Of a stretch of DNA of 64,000 nucleotides, positions 35,294 to 46,514 are shown piece by piece. Below the pieces are notes generated by a model. That model did not search any database, had not been told where the DNA came from, and saw only the letters and a list, made by a program, of their open reading frames with translations. Source of the stretch: Straminergon stramineum (taxonomy: Eukaryota > Streptophyta > Bryopsida > Hypnales > Calliergonaceae); the NCBI GenBank assembly GCA_963920665.1, contig OY987264.1, positions 18,580,906 through 18,644,905 of the forward strand, read 5' to 3'. Each line of letters opens with the position of its first letter. The stretch's first letter is position 1. The position numbers were made by a program, and so were the translations under genes.

Positions 35294-37488
35294 GGTAACT
35301 AGACCTAAAACAAACCATTCCTCACTATTGATCCCTATTTTTGAAAGGAAACTCAATAGGGAGGATACTCGAAATGGTGTACATTACAAGGACAATTGTA
35401 AGGTGAAGTTAAGGGCCATTTTGAGAAGTGTGCAATTCTATTTTTAGTATTGTGGAAGTGGCAACCTTACAGTGGTTGATTTTCGGTATACCTTTTGTTG
35501 TTATAACTTCTTCTCTATGACATGTTTCAATACTACTAGTGTAATTTCTTGATGTGTATCAAATGGATTTTGGCATCACCTACATAACACCTTTAGCATC
35601 CTACACCTTGCATCTTTGAAAACTTGTAACTAATTCACAATGTGTCCCAAAAGTATGGAACCACATGCATTTTGATTCATAATCCTTCACCAACATGTGT
35701 TGCAAAAACTATTGTTCATTTTCTAGAGCATATTGATCATACCACATAGATTATTTGTGTCATTTTAGGTGTAGTTACTCTAGCTCCAATTTGAAAGACC
35801 TACTCACATAAATGAAGTGTACGTTTGGAATGGCTAAACTCTTTAAGCATTATGAATTGAAATGATTCCATCTATAACCCCTAAGTACTCAAGTAACCAT
35901 TTGGGAGTTGTTGCCCGACTTTGGGCAACTTTTTCGAGTGGAGGAAAAAAAAATTCAATTTATTTTTTATTTTCAAAGATTGGATTGGATTTCTATATTT
36001 CTATCCAAAACTCAGATAGCAACGGTCAAAGAAAAATTATAAGAGAAATAGCACAAAGTTTTTTAGATTTGCCTAGTGTTGAAAAAATTCCTATTTAGGA
36101 AAAGTGTTGGCGATTGTTCTCATTACTAGATCCTATTCATTTTTTTACAAATCAATAGAAAATACAATTTTAACCAATCAAAAAAAACATTGAAATACTA
36201 AAGAAAAAAATTGTATTTTGGATGAATTTTTGAAGATATATGCCCAAAATTCATTTGAGGGGAATCTAAAAATAGTTTTATAATTTTGACTATACATAAA
36301 TTTTCTACTTTTCGTGCTTCACATTATCTTCATTGATGCAAACTTCAAAAAAGTTATAGAAGTTATATTTTATAATACATTTGTGTTTTGTTTGAACCTC
36401 TTGGGCTTTTAGGGCATTAGATGTTTTTCAGTAGCACTAAAGGGCCATTTTAGGCTGGTTCCCCATCCTAGGAACCAACTAGTTCTAGCCAAAATTAGAA
36501 AATATGAAAAAAATTTAAATTGAAAAAAAACCTTATGTATATATTATCTAACTTGGAGAACTTTGGCCATGTTAGCCAATTGTTGTGGCTTAGTTCCCAC
36601 AGTCCCAGAATCTATGGGAACTTGCACGAACTCATGGCCCTTTACAGTAGGTGGATTTCATCTAATGGCTAATTCTATCCATTGCCTCAATAACTCATTA
36701 TTAGAGGGTTGTTCTTACTAAATCAAGAAAAATTATATTTAAATCAATTTCACAATCTATACATTAATCATGTACCATTTTGTCACTATATGTACATGAA
36801 ATTGTTTCATTTTGTTCTTAATACCAATGAAATTTAATGTTTTTACTAAAAATATTCATGAAGCATTCAATGATTTTCACCAATCACACACTATAAGCAC
36901 AATTTGATCATGAATTTGGTGCACGATTTTGAATCTTTTACCATCCTTATAATGTATTTGCACAACTTAACCTTCAAAGTATATTTCATGTTTGTCTTTG
37001 ATCAAATTTCCTCAATAATCTACGTTAAAATATACATTATAAAAATTTATATTTTTTCCATATAAAAATACATATCCAAAATTGAACTTCATTTTTCTAT
37101 AATTACAATCATTATGAATAATTGTATATGGGTTTGTTTGAAGTAATGTATTTATAAAATAATTACAAAAATGATTAAATTAGTATGATATTTTCAAAAA
37201 AATTGGAGATCATAGTGATAATAATTATAGTGTAATTGATGTACTCTTTGAGCTCATACCAAGAGAAATTCCATAGAAAGAGTTCCAGGGTGGTGGATTT
37301 TAAGCTTTCAAGATGCCACCTTCAATGTGTCACAAATTTTTTTTAATTTTTCAGAAAATAGAAGATGGACTAAAAAGGTAGATTCTTGGAGCTACATTAT
37401 TTAATGAAGCTTTAAAACATTTACTATGGAAAACTAAATGAAAATCAAGGTTCAACTTTTTAAAAGCTCCTCAAGCTTGCAATGTCTT
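35294..37488. other. AT-rich intergenic DNA with a possible decayed family C element
   Basis: No gene supported. Sequence from about 35877 (AACCCCTAAGTACTCAAG) to about 36414 (CTTGGGCTTTTAGGG) has family C-like ends in inverted orientation, but its flanks are not TTAA, so I leave it unnamed. A block at 36898-36955 recurs at 38281-38337. Confidence 0.4.
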
Positions 37489-37492
37489 TTAA

Positions 37493-38277
37493 TCCCTAAT
37501 GACCCAAGAAACCATTTTTTTGTGCTATCTATCTTTTTTGAGAATCCCCTTCTCAAACTTTTCATTTTTTAATATCAAAATGATTCCTAAGAAATATATA
37601 TCACATTATGAATCTAATAGTGGTAGTTTCATCAAATTTTGAGTTAAACTCTGCCTTGTGGAATTTTTTAAGTTGAGTGGTGTAGTGTAGTTCACATCTC
37701 ATTTTGGGAGGTTCAATTTGAACATGGACCAAAAAGTCAACAATCTAATGTGATAGTTGACACCACAAAAAGGACAAATCCACCTCAAAAAGGCCAGATT
37801 CAAAGAGCTCTAGGAGAAAACAAGTGTCCCATTCTTGTTTTTCTTAAAAACACTAACTTACTCTCATTTAAGTGACCACCATACACTGCAAGTTCTACCA
37901 TGAATTGAAAAGTGCTCGGACTATTGTAATATTTTTAGATGAGCATTTTCAACTCCTTTGTCTTCCACTAAGCACAAAAGGTGATCATTTCAAAATATTT
38001 TGACTAAGATACCTTCTCACTCCTTCAAAAGACAGTGCTCTATTTTTAAATTTTTTTCTATTGATCCAAATAAAACTTCAAACTGATTTATCTACTAAAC
38101 TATGTAGTCAATTAATCTAAATTTTTTTAAGGTGCTCAGTCTCAAAATGAACTTCAAGATCCTTATAGTTACATTCTAACTAATCTCAAGAAAATATGAG
38201 CAAATAAATCGCTCAAGTTCTTGATAGTTAGTTTTAGACCATTTTGAAAATACACTTGCCCCTTGGGTAATTAGGGT
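37493..38277. mobile_element. TTAA-flanked element with family C-like ends
   Basis: 785 bp. Left end TCCCTAATGACCCAAG; right end, reverse-complemented, ACCCTAATTACCCAAG. TTAA at 37489-37492 and 38278-38281. The interior differs from the two named family C copies, so this is a related but separate family. No transposase. Confidence 0.65.
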
Positions 38278-38335
38278 TTAAGCACAATTTGATCATGAAT
38301 TTGGTGCACAATTGTAAATTTCTTACCATCCTTAA

Positions 38336-38555
38336 CCCTTAAAGGACAAAGTGGTGACCATGGAAATCATCCCTTTTAGAACTATGTGACATCATCTACT
38401 TTAAAAAAAATGAAATATTCATTGGAGGTCAAACTACTATCCAAGAACTCTCCTTTTAGTACAGAATTCCAAAGATGATCAATTGCACTTTTGTCCTACA
38501 TAGGAAGATTTTTGACATTCATCAAACAAAAAATGTCTTAAGCATCATTGAAGGG
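38336..38555. mobile_element. TTAA-flanked MITE, family B copy
   Basis: 220 bp. Left end CCCTTAAAGGACAAAGTGGT; right end CATTGAAGGG. TTAA at 38332-38335 and 38556-38559. Shares CATGGAAATCATCCCTTTTA and GACATCATCTACTTTAAA with the other family B copies. Confidence 0.8.
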
Positions 38556-38559
38556 TTAA

Positions 38560-39136
38560 GATATAGTAGCTTATGACCTATTTCCAACCACTTAAGGAAT
38601 TGAACATAGTTGCAAGATAAGTTTGGTGAGGGAAAAAATTTCCTCATGCAATAAAATAGATCTCAAAAGGATTTGAAATTTTTATACATTTTTTTCCTCA
38701 AAGAAAAAAAATTCTCATGAATTTTTTTCGTGAAGATTTTGTGAAACCTACTCTTGTTGTATAGGTCATCAATCCATTTCTGACCATAGTTTGGTTACAA
38801 AATCGATGTAGGGTAATGATTGCGATTTTCAATGTACATGTTGCGATCATTCTATGCTTTTCAATGTACACTTCTTGGACATTAATTATGTTGTTCATGA
38901 TGGTCTTGCTCTACCTAAGTTGTCACCAAAACCATAAATTAGCCTAGACTCCAAAAATGGGGGAGTAGCGATCCCCAAACTGGCTAAATTTCGCTTGTTT
39001 GCTACTTAATTTCTTCATGTCCTCAGTGTTAAATTCAAAAAAGTCTTCCAAAAAAATGAACATTTGTCTAATTTCTCTAAACCCGTTCTAGGATCACTAT
39101 GAGGGAGTAGTTGAGAATGCATTGGCTACGTTGAAC
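38560..39136. other. AT-rich intergenic DNA
   Basis: No gene recognised. A 22-base direct repeat-like segment (TTTTCAATGTACA twice, 38824-38871) is the only local structure seen. Confidence 0.4.
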
Positions 39137-39140
39137 TTAA

Positions 39141-39366
39141 CCCTTAAACTTCGACACAAACATTTTGTGTCCGATGGATGACAAGGAATTCTCCCATGTA
39201 GGATAGTAGTGCAACTATTCATCCTCGAAATTAGGGGTGGAAAGGGAAGATCTTCTACAATAGTTTGACCTCCAATGGATATTTTTGTTTTTTTTAAAGT
39301 AGATGGTGTCACGCGGTTCCAAAAGCCATGATTTCCACGGTCACCAGTCCGTCCGTCCTTCAAGGG
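39141..39366. mobile_element. TTAA-flanked MITE, family B copy (inverted)
   Basis: 226 bp in the opposite orientation to the 35068 and 38336 copies: TCCGATGGATGACAAGGAAT, GAAGATCTTCTACAATAG, TAGATGGTGTCAC and CACGGTCACCAGTCCG, ending GTCCTTCAAGGG. TTAA at 39137-39140; CTAA (one mismatch) at 39367-39370. Confidence 0.75.
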
Positions 39367-39479
39367 CTAAGTTATTGTGCTTGCTTGTGGAAGTTTCAGC
39401 CGGGTTTTGTGATTTTTTTTGAAATTCTCGTGATCTCTGAACAACTGACATTGGCAAATTCTACTCTACGTTAGCCAGT

Positions 39480-39613
39480 ACTTAAACTGGAAAGGGGAGA
39501 TCTTCTATAGTAGTTTGACTCTCAATGAGTATTTTTTATTTTTTTTAAAGTAGATGATGTCACATAGTTCCAAAATACCTGATTTCCACATTCACCAACC
39601 CAACGTTCAAGGG
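39480..39613. mobile_element. Partial family B element
   Basis: Matches the right-hand part of the 39141-39366 copy (GGGAGATCTTCTATAGTAGT, AAAGTAGATGATGTCACATA, TTCAAGGG) but lacks the left end. Confidence 0.65.
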
Positions 39614-39617
39614 TTAC

Positions 39618-39751
39618 ATATCGAAGTCGATGTTTTGTGTCCGATGGATGACTTCAATGTTGATTGTAGAAAAATAGAATGCACCTATTGGTCCAATAAT
39701 CAGATTAGTTTTGCTCACTACCTTGGTCCTAGGGGTTTCGTCCTTTAAGGG
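39618..39751. mobile_element. Short family B relative (inverted)
   Basis: Reverse-orientation relative of the 27136-27275 element: TTTTGTGTCCGATGGATGAC, TCACTACCTTGGTC, then GTCCTTTAAGGG and TTAA (39752-39755). It abuts the previous partial element. Confidence 0.6.
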
Positions 39752-40054
39752 TTAAGGTGAACCAACCTAGGACAAGCAAAATGATTGGTTTGTCCATTCA
39801 CTCCATTGGCATTAGTTGTGGAAAATTGTTAAAAAAATAATTCCATGTGAAGACATATTTGTAAAATGGGTTGGGGAGAGCAATTGAATTTTTATTTTTT
39901 GACAAAAAAGTGAGTGAATCAAAAAGTAAACCATAGTATGTAGATGGGGTGTCAGAGAGGAAGGTTCACCTAAGAATAGTTTAAAAGAAACACAATAACA
40001 AACTCCATGAGATTGAGGTAGAAACATCCCAAAGAGTCCTTATTTCTAATTCAT

Positions 40055-40385
40055 GCAAAATAGAGTTCTCTTTAAATGTCCCAAGGCTTTCATTAAAGTG
40101 TCCCTTGAGAGTCTCATTGAATTGCCCCCTTACTTACTATTGATTGGTTGACTATTGATTTTTCTAGTTTTTAATTTCAAGTCCACCTATGTGACAATTT
40201 TAGTGGTATAGGGAACTACCACTTTGAAAATTGATAGAAAATACATGCCATATTTGAAAATTCAATCTATTTTTTTTTAATTCACGATTTTCAATTATTG
40301 ATTCTACAAAAATATATTTTGTTTTAGCAAAAGGTACCTCGAACTATGTTGAATTGTTTATATTGACGTTTTGGGGTGCTTCCGA
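40055..40385 (+). repeat. Dispersed repeat F, copy 2
   Basis: Direct-orientation match to 19505-19775 with shared blocks GTCCACCTATGTGACAATTT and ATTGATAGAAAATACATGCC. A separate block directly after it (40485-40635) is the reverse complement of 12180-12345. Confidence 0.6.
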
Positions 40386-40484
40386 TGTAAGTGTGGGTGC
40401 TTCAAGGAGTTTCGTCTTGTTATTTTTTCAAACTTTAGCTCTACGTCTGTCATTGCAAACACTTTATGATGATCTCTAAAGTAT

Positions 40485-40635
40485 GAATTTGTTATGAATA
40501 TTTTGAAAATGTGCTACCCAATTGGCCAAAAGAGTCTTTGGACTACCCCCAAATCAACAAATAGTGTATCCATGATGGTGATCTGACTCATCTAAAGCAG
40601 TCAAAATATTTCCTAACATGGTTACAATATGAATG
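40485..40635. repeat. Dispersed repeat G (inverted copy at 12180-12345)
   Basis: GAATTTGTTATGAATATTTT, GTGCTACCCAATTGGCC, GACTACCCCCAAA and TCATCTAAAGCAGTCA align in order with the reverse complement of 12180-12345. Element class unknown. Confidence 0.55.
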
Positions 40636-42048
40636 CAGTTCTTGTGTCTCTCCAAAACACTTCTTTATCTTTTTGTGGATACATGTAGGGTGTGGGTTTT
40701 GAGGTGAGCCCATTGTGGTGGTTTTGGAATAAAGACCATTTGAAGTTTGCAAAGTGTGGAATTAAAAAAATATTGACCTTCAGTAGAACTAATATTTGGC
40801 ATCCACGATTGCATAGGATTAATTATTGCTCAAATATCTTGGATGTATTATATAGTTACCTAAAAATAATTGATTACATTGTATATGCATTCTTCCACCA
40901 CATTTTGTTGAATAATGGTGTTTTTTCTACACCATTTACTAAACTAAGGTCCTTGAAGTTTATGTCTACAATTTTGTGAAAACCATTGTCCTGACATATG
41001 TTATTGTTTGGGTTGAAGCCAATTTGTCCAATAGGATTTGTCTTTGATTGATGAAAATATGGCGCTACTTAGGGCACATTTCCTCATAGGTCATAAATGA
41101 AGTGTGTTGCCCAATGTCAAGTGCTTATTCATAGATAGAACTTAGGCATTTATTTACTCTTACTTTTCCATTAGATAGTGGTTTATTAAATAAGAAAAAA
41201 AAGGTCTACTCTACTTCAAAAATAAGTAGGTTGTAAATGGAGTTATTGACTCTAAATTTTTCCAAAAGAGACATATGTGAAATGATCCACACACACATAA
41301 ATCTCTCTCTCTATGTTTCTATTTCTATCTTTAAGTAGTTGAATTGTTTTTAAATTCATATTTTTTATATGATTCATTGTTTCTTAATCTATGTTAATAA
41401 CTTTTTTGATGATTTAAATTTTTAGATATGATTACGAGTGAAAATTTTTAGGTGGAATTTATAATCAAATTCAAATATAGAATTAAAGTTGAATCTTTTT
41501 CTCTCAAAGTATAGGTATTCTACAGACAAATTGTTATTATATGAGAGATTTCAAAATTCTACATCTTCAAGATAATTTGTATTGGAAAATTAAATATTTC
41601 AAATTTTTTTTAATGTAAACATAAATTTAAAATTTGGATTGATAATTCAATGTCATATATATTTTTTCAATGATTTAAAAATCCAAATGTTGTCAATTAA
41701 ACATGAGTGCTAATTTAGTGTGCAAGAATGGACAAAGAATTGTCTAAAAACTATTAGAATATAGCTTGCAACCACCCTTGGTTTATAAAAAAAAATTTGT
41801 ATATATGAAAATTTGCATTATATTTGTATGGTTTGATCTACAATTGCTATTATTGTTATTTTCAAATAAGCTATAATTGAAAATTCCTTCAATAATTAAT
41901 TACCTCTGTAATATTTTCAATTTTAGAGCATTTTTTTTGCAAGGTATTTGTAATTGGGAAATTGAGAAATTAGAAATAAAAATATTTTTATTATTCTTAT
42001 TATGAAATCATTCAAAAATAAAAAACTAAATCTTTGCTATTCTTTCAT
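40636..42048. other. AT-rich intergenic DNA
   Basis: No gene recognised. Long AT-rich low-complexity runs. Confidence 0.5.
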
Positions 42049-42105
42049 TTCTACATTACAAAGTTCAGAACCTATGGTTTGTTTCATGAGTTCACACATC
42101 AATAT

Positions 42106-42199
42106 ACAATTCAGAGCATCTGTAAGATGCATTACTTTACAATTTATTGCAATTATAAAGTAATGCATCGTCATGCATCGTAATGATGCTCTAAATTGT
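42106..42199. repeat. Small palindromic element
   Basis: Ends ACAATTCAGAGCATC and GATGCTCTAAATTGT are inverted repeats. Inside, GATGCATTACTTTA and TAAAGTAATGCATCGTCATG form a second hairpin stem. About 92 bp, directly left of the Stowaway-like element. Confidence 0.65.
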
Positions 42200-42200
42200 A

Positions 42201-42732
42201 CTCCCTCTGTCCCCAAATGATCTTCCTATTGCACTTTATGACTTGAGAATTGGTCAACTTCAACTTTTGATTGTTACTTGGAACTAACAAAACAACTCCA
42301 AGCAATAGTTTCCCTTCCATCTATGCAATCATCAATCAAAATACAAATTAAATGACTAAAGATGTCAATCAACACTCTTTGTCCTTATTTTTTGCATCTC
42401 TTTGAGTGTTTCCTAATTGAAAGAGATGAAGCTTAGAGAGATGGTATAGAGGTCCACACACGGGCTTGGGCATATAGTAAGTGCCTACAAAACAATGACC
42501 TCACACTCTACAATTATATGCCGAGTGGTGCTCCTTGAAAATGCCCCCAAAATTCCACTTTTCAAAACTCCCAAACTCCACTTTGACAAGGGTTCCAAAA
42601 CTCATAATTTCTAGGACACTAGGAGTGTACCAAACCCTACTTGCCATGCCAAACAATTTTGAAAAAATATTATTTTTTACCTTAATCAAGAATACTTTGT
42701 CCAACATGAAGATCATTTTGGGACAGAGGGAG
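42201..42732. mobile_element. Stowaway-like (Tc1/mariner) MITE
   Basis: 532 bp with ends CTCCCTCTGTCCCCAAATGA and, at the right, TCATTTTGGGACAGAGGGAG, flanked by TA on both sides (42199-42200 and 42733-42734). The CTCCCTC.GT(C/T)CC..AA end is the known consensus of plant Stowaway elements, which duplicate TA. No transposase encoded. Confidence 0.9.
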
Positions 42733-42819
42733 TATATGAACTTGTGAACTCATGAAACAACAATAACCCTATGATAATTGTTGACAAACTATAGGTTTTG
42801 AATTTTGTGATGTAGGAAT

Positions 42820-44416
42820 GTTTAGTTTATGGTTTCAAACTTTGGAGAACAAGATCTTAATTATTTTATTAATCAATTGGTATATTTAAATTCTAATACT
42901 TCAAGGAGTTTTGAAATGTAATTTTAGCTCTACAAGTTGGTAGACTTTGCAAAAAGAATTCCTTTAAATCAATTTTTTAGAATCAAGATAGAGGATTCTT
43001 TTTTATGTTAATGCCTAATTTTGTTATTTAGAACGTGGTTTGATTCATATGGATACACATTGAATAAATTTAGTTGATATTGTTTGAATATATAGCAATA
43101 TGAATAAAGGTGATAATACTATTTATCCTTCCATCACAAGGTGATTCATTTACTTAGGTGGATTTTTTGTACATAAAGTGATGTATGTAGTTATAAGTAA
43201 AATGAAGGTGTTCAACATATGAAATTGTTCTATTAACAAGGGTGGAGAATATATAAAATAAATGAGTAATTGAAGTGTTAATTATTGATTCCTAAATTTC
43301 ATGGTATTTTGTTTGAGTGAATGTTACAATGAACATTATTTTAGGTATATAGATACATTTTGAGCATTGTTTAATATTAAAAAAATCAAAGTTTTTTCAC
43401 TTTATACTTCGAAAACCAATTCTACAAAATTTGAAAAATATAAGAATTGAACTCCATTCTTTAATAATTTGTTTTGTTGTTGGAATTTATCAACAAATAT
43501 GTCTTTGTATCCCTAATTTGTTTAATCAATTTATGACTAATTTTTCAAATATCACTTTTAAGGGCATTTTAGTAGTTTTAAAAAAATGATTTCATGCACT
43601 CTTCTATGATGAATGTCCAAATCTTCTTAAATTAAATTAAATTTTTTTTAGCCTTTTAGTGTTTAAAAATAAAAATTATAAATGTTTAATTTTTAAAATA
43701 AATTTATAAACGAAATTTCAAATTAAAAAAAATTAGGAAAAAAATATAATAATGATTTGTGTTTTAAAATAGTTTAGTAACTTTATAAATTTTAAACTCT
43801 TCATTTTTAAATATTTGCTCTTGAAAACTTGTGGCGATTCTTGATTGTGTAGGTGACTATTCAAAGTCCAAACAAAGATGAAAGGGTAGACATAAATGAC
43901 CCCAAGATGAGATTTTTTTGACTCTTATAATTGTAAGAGCTAGAAATTACAACATTTTGAAATCATAGCCATAAATCAAAATTTTGAAAAACATTGTTTC
44001 ACATGTACTCAAACTTAAGTTGATAAGCAAACCAAAACTAGTTGGTAGGACAATGAATTAGTCATTAAGCAATCTTGTGACGATAAACTAAATATTGTAA
44101 ATAGATTAAAGATTTGTACAAAATTATTAAATTCTAAAAAAAAGATGAGAAATATTTATAAATCCTACATTTGAAAAAAAATTCAATAATAATCAAATAT
44201 TCAATTTCAATAATTTATCTTATAAATAAACTTGAAAAATTAGTCTCTACATTTTTTTTTGGTGAAAATTAGTTCAACAAAGTTATATTTTGAAGGCTAC
44301 TTTATGTTCTCAACTTTGTAAATTTGTAAAATATTACTCTCACGTTGGAAAATTATGAAACCACTTGAGTTGCATTTCTCTTGAGTTCATTGCTAATCTC
44401 ATCAATTGTTTTGGTC
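42820..44416. other. AT-rich intergenic DNA
   Basis: No gene or clear element recognised; very high A/T with homopolymer runs. Confidence 0.5.
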
Positions 44417-44424
44417 ATTTGCCC

Positions 44425-44620
44425 CTTAAACGTAGCCAAGGACATTTAGTGTCTCATGGATGACAAGGAATCTTTCAATCTAGGACAACTATTCATCCTT
44501 AAAATTTTGTGTAGAAAGGGAAGATCTTCTACAATACTCTGACCTCCAATGTATATTTTTTTATTTTTTTAAAGCAGATGATATCACATGGTTCCCCATA
44601 GTCACCAATCTGTCCATGAA
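44425..44620. mobile_element. Degenerate family B element (inverted)
   Basis: TCATGGATGACAAGGAATCT, GGGAAGATCTTCTACAATAC, GACCTCCAATGTATATTTTT and AGCAGATGATATCACATGGT match the 39141 copy in order. Both termini are decayed and no TTAA is left. Confidence 0.6.
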
Positions 44621-45680
44621 TTGGAATTGATGTTATTAGAGTTCATATTTTTTTTTTAAATTACAAATGTGCAAGTATGTCAAGTGGTCAAAATGCATTG
44701 ACTTTAGTTCAAAACTGGATTAGCTAAAATGAGGTCATATATAGGAAGAATACAAAAATTTCAAAAAATCACCATGTGAAGAGAACCTCGTTTCAAATCC
44801 ATTCCAATAAATTCTACTAAAAAAATGATAATATTTTACTTGCAATCGAATTTTGAAGGAATTTTGGAATTTCTCTTTCAAAATTTATAAAAAAAGATTG
44901 GTGATAGCATTGGTGAATCTAACCATACAAATGGAATCTAAAAATCAAAATCTACAATTTCTATTTGCATTTCAATTCCAAAATTTATTTCCAAGTAGCA
45001 CTTTATAATGATTTTTCTCAAATGGTCAATTTTGGAGATGAATCTGGACGTTTAGGGGTTAAGGATTAACCTTTGAGATAATGGGAGTAGAATTTTTTTC
45101 TTCTTTTAAGTAATGTTATCTTGGCACATATGGGTGCCTTGAGAGAGACAAACCATGGAGGATTGACTCCTTATTGCCCCACAATTTATCCCTAGGGAGA
45201 AAACATTGAATTCTTTTAATTTTCTACCAATACTCATGACAAAATGTTCAAATTCTGAATTCACATTAGCGAAGTCAGAGGTCCCAAATTAACTGTGAGA
45301 GGTGAAGAAATACAAATTTACGCGGCACAAAATAGGGGGCAACTGAATTTTTACATTTACCCTTACCTGGGGGCAATAAGGGGGGTCAATCCTCCTTGGC
45401 CCTTGTGATAAGAAGCTTCTCCTTGACGTCGCGAAGGTACAGAAGCCCTAGTTGTCATGGCGGGAAATCCTCGTCACCACAACCTCCCGCGATAATCTTG
45501 CATACGTGTCCGACACTTCATCTCTTGCCGCAACAACACGAGCGCCCCTGGCTTGCGTTCTGTGAAAAGAGCTAATAAGCTTACCTCGGCGTCTGGACTT
45601 CGAATCCGAGTCTGTACTAGGTTGGTGGATTTCAATCTCTGCGGCATCATTGGCGATGTGCCGAAGTTTCATGCAATGCG
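44621..45680. other. AT-rich DNA, then higher-GC region upstream of REV1
   Basis: A family C-like right end (GGACGTTTAGGGGTTAA) ends at 45062 without a clear partner. GC rises from about 45380. A 74-codon minus-strand open frame at 45448-45672 is not recognisable. GGCGGGAAA at 45459-45467 equals the E2F consensus (TTTCCCGCC on the other strand), about 1 kb from the REV1 start. Confidence 0.4.
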
Positions 45681-45689
45681 CTCACTTCC

Positions 45690-46430
45690 GGTCCGCTAAA
45701 ATTTTTGCAAGTTCAGTGAAGAAAGTTTCGATTGATCCCGACATTAACGGAGAATACCGGCTGATTATTGACGAGGTTTACTTTTCGGAAGTCCCTGAAG
45801 GTGCAGGGGGATTTTTGCGGAGAATCGGATATGCTCTTGATCAAGTTATTGAAATCCGGTATTGATTGAGCTTCTCCTGCTGCCACAGGATATGAAGTTG
45901 CTTTGGAAGAAGGACATTGCATAATATGCTGTTGCGGTGAGTTTAAGGGGGAAGAAAGTATATTTGAGATTGTCGTTTGTGTGTTAGAGGATGAGATTTT
46001 GATGTTGCGGTTGGCGGCCTTCCCTGGCAACTATATGCGGAATGAGATTTTTTTTGAAGAAATTTTCGTTTCATTAGTGAAAGTGACGGAGAATACCGGT
46101 TTTGAGGTCGCTGAGGAGTGGTGCGGGGAATTAATCAGACGTGCCCCTGATTAAATTTGTTTACTACTTATTGGTTGAGCTGCGTTTTCTTCCACGGCTA
46201 TGAATTTGTGTGGAACATTCGCATTGCACATTGCATGTTATGGCATTGGAGTAGGGGAGGAATCGAGGAAGTCGCTCATGTATTACAGGATGAGATTTGA
46301 TTTTGCGATTGGTGACGTTAGCTGGCGACAACATGTCGACGAGATTCTTTGTTTGTGAGATTGTGCTGGATCCGAAGTGGCGATTGGCAGAGAATTACAT
46401 CCGAGTGCAGAGTGGAAATGGGGGACGAGT
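45690..46430. repeat. Degenerate ~300-bp tandem duplication upstream of REV1
   Basis: Segments starting near 45860 and 46167 align in order: GATATGAAG / GCTATGAA, GAAGGACATTGCAT / GCACATTGCAT, AGAGGATGAGATTTTGAT / ACAGGATGAGATTTGATT, GGCGGCCTTCCCTGGCAACT / GTGACGTTAGCTGGCGACA. A third, partial unit before 45860 shares GTGACGGAGAATACCGG-type sequence with 46083-46100. Open frames inside (45650-45865, 45903-46154) are probably by-products. Confidence 0.55.
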
Positions 46431-46514
46431 TGAAATAGTTTAATCTTCTCTTGGTAATTAGAACCCTAACTGGCAACCGCATTGCCTGTTTGTGAGATAG
46501 GAAATCGCGCGGAT

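Larger units (their letters stand above)
42049..42819. mobile_element. Outer inverted-repeat element hosting two nested elements
   Basis: The left arm at 42049-42105 (CTACATTACAAAGTTCAGAA, CCTATGGTTTG, TTTCATGAGTTCACA) is mirrored by the right arm at 42735-42819 (TGTGAACTCATGAAACAA, CAAACTATAGGTTTTGAA, TTTTGTGATGTAGGAA). Between the arms lie a 92-bp palindrome and a Stowaway-like element, so the original element has been split by later insertions. Confidence 0.65.

Noticed and set aside
35877..36414. Possible additional family C element
   Set aside because: The ends resemble family C, but neither border is TTAA and the interior does not match; left as unresolved.
45448..45672. 74-codon minus-strand open frame beginning MKLRHIANDA
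   Set aside because: A plausible donor (CCGAG|GTAAGC) lies inside, but no following exon was found and the protein is not recognisable.
45650..46154. Two consecutive plus-strand open frames upstream of REV1
   Set aside because: They fall in a degenerate tandem duplication and are not recognisable; kept as a finding rather than a gene.
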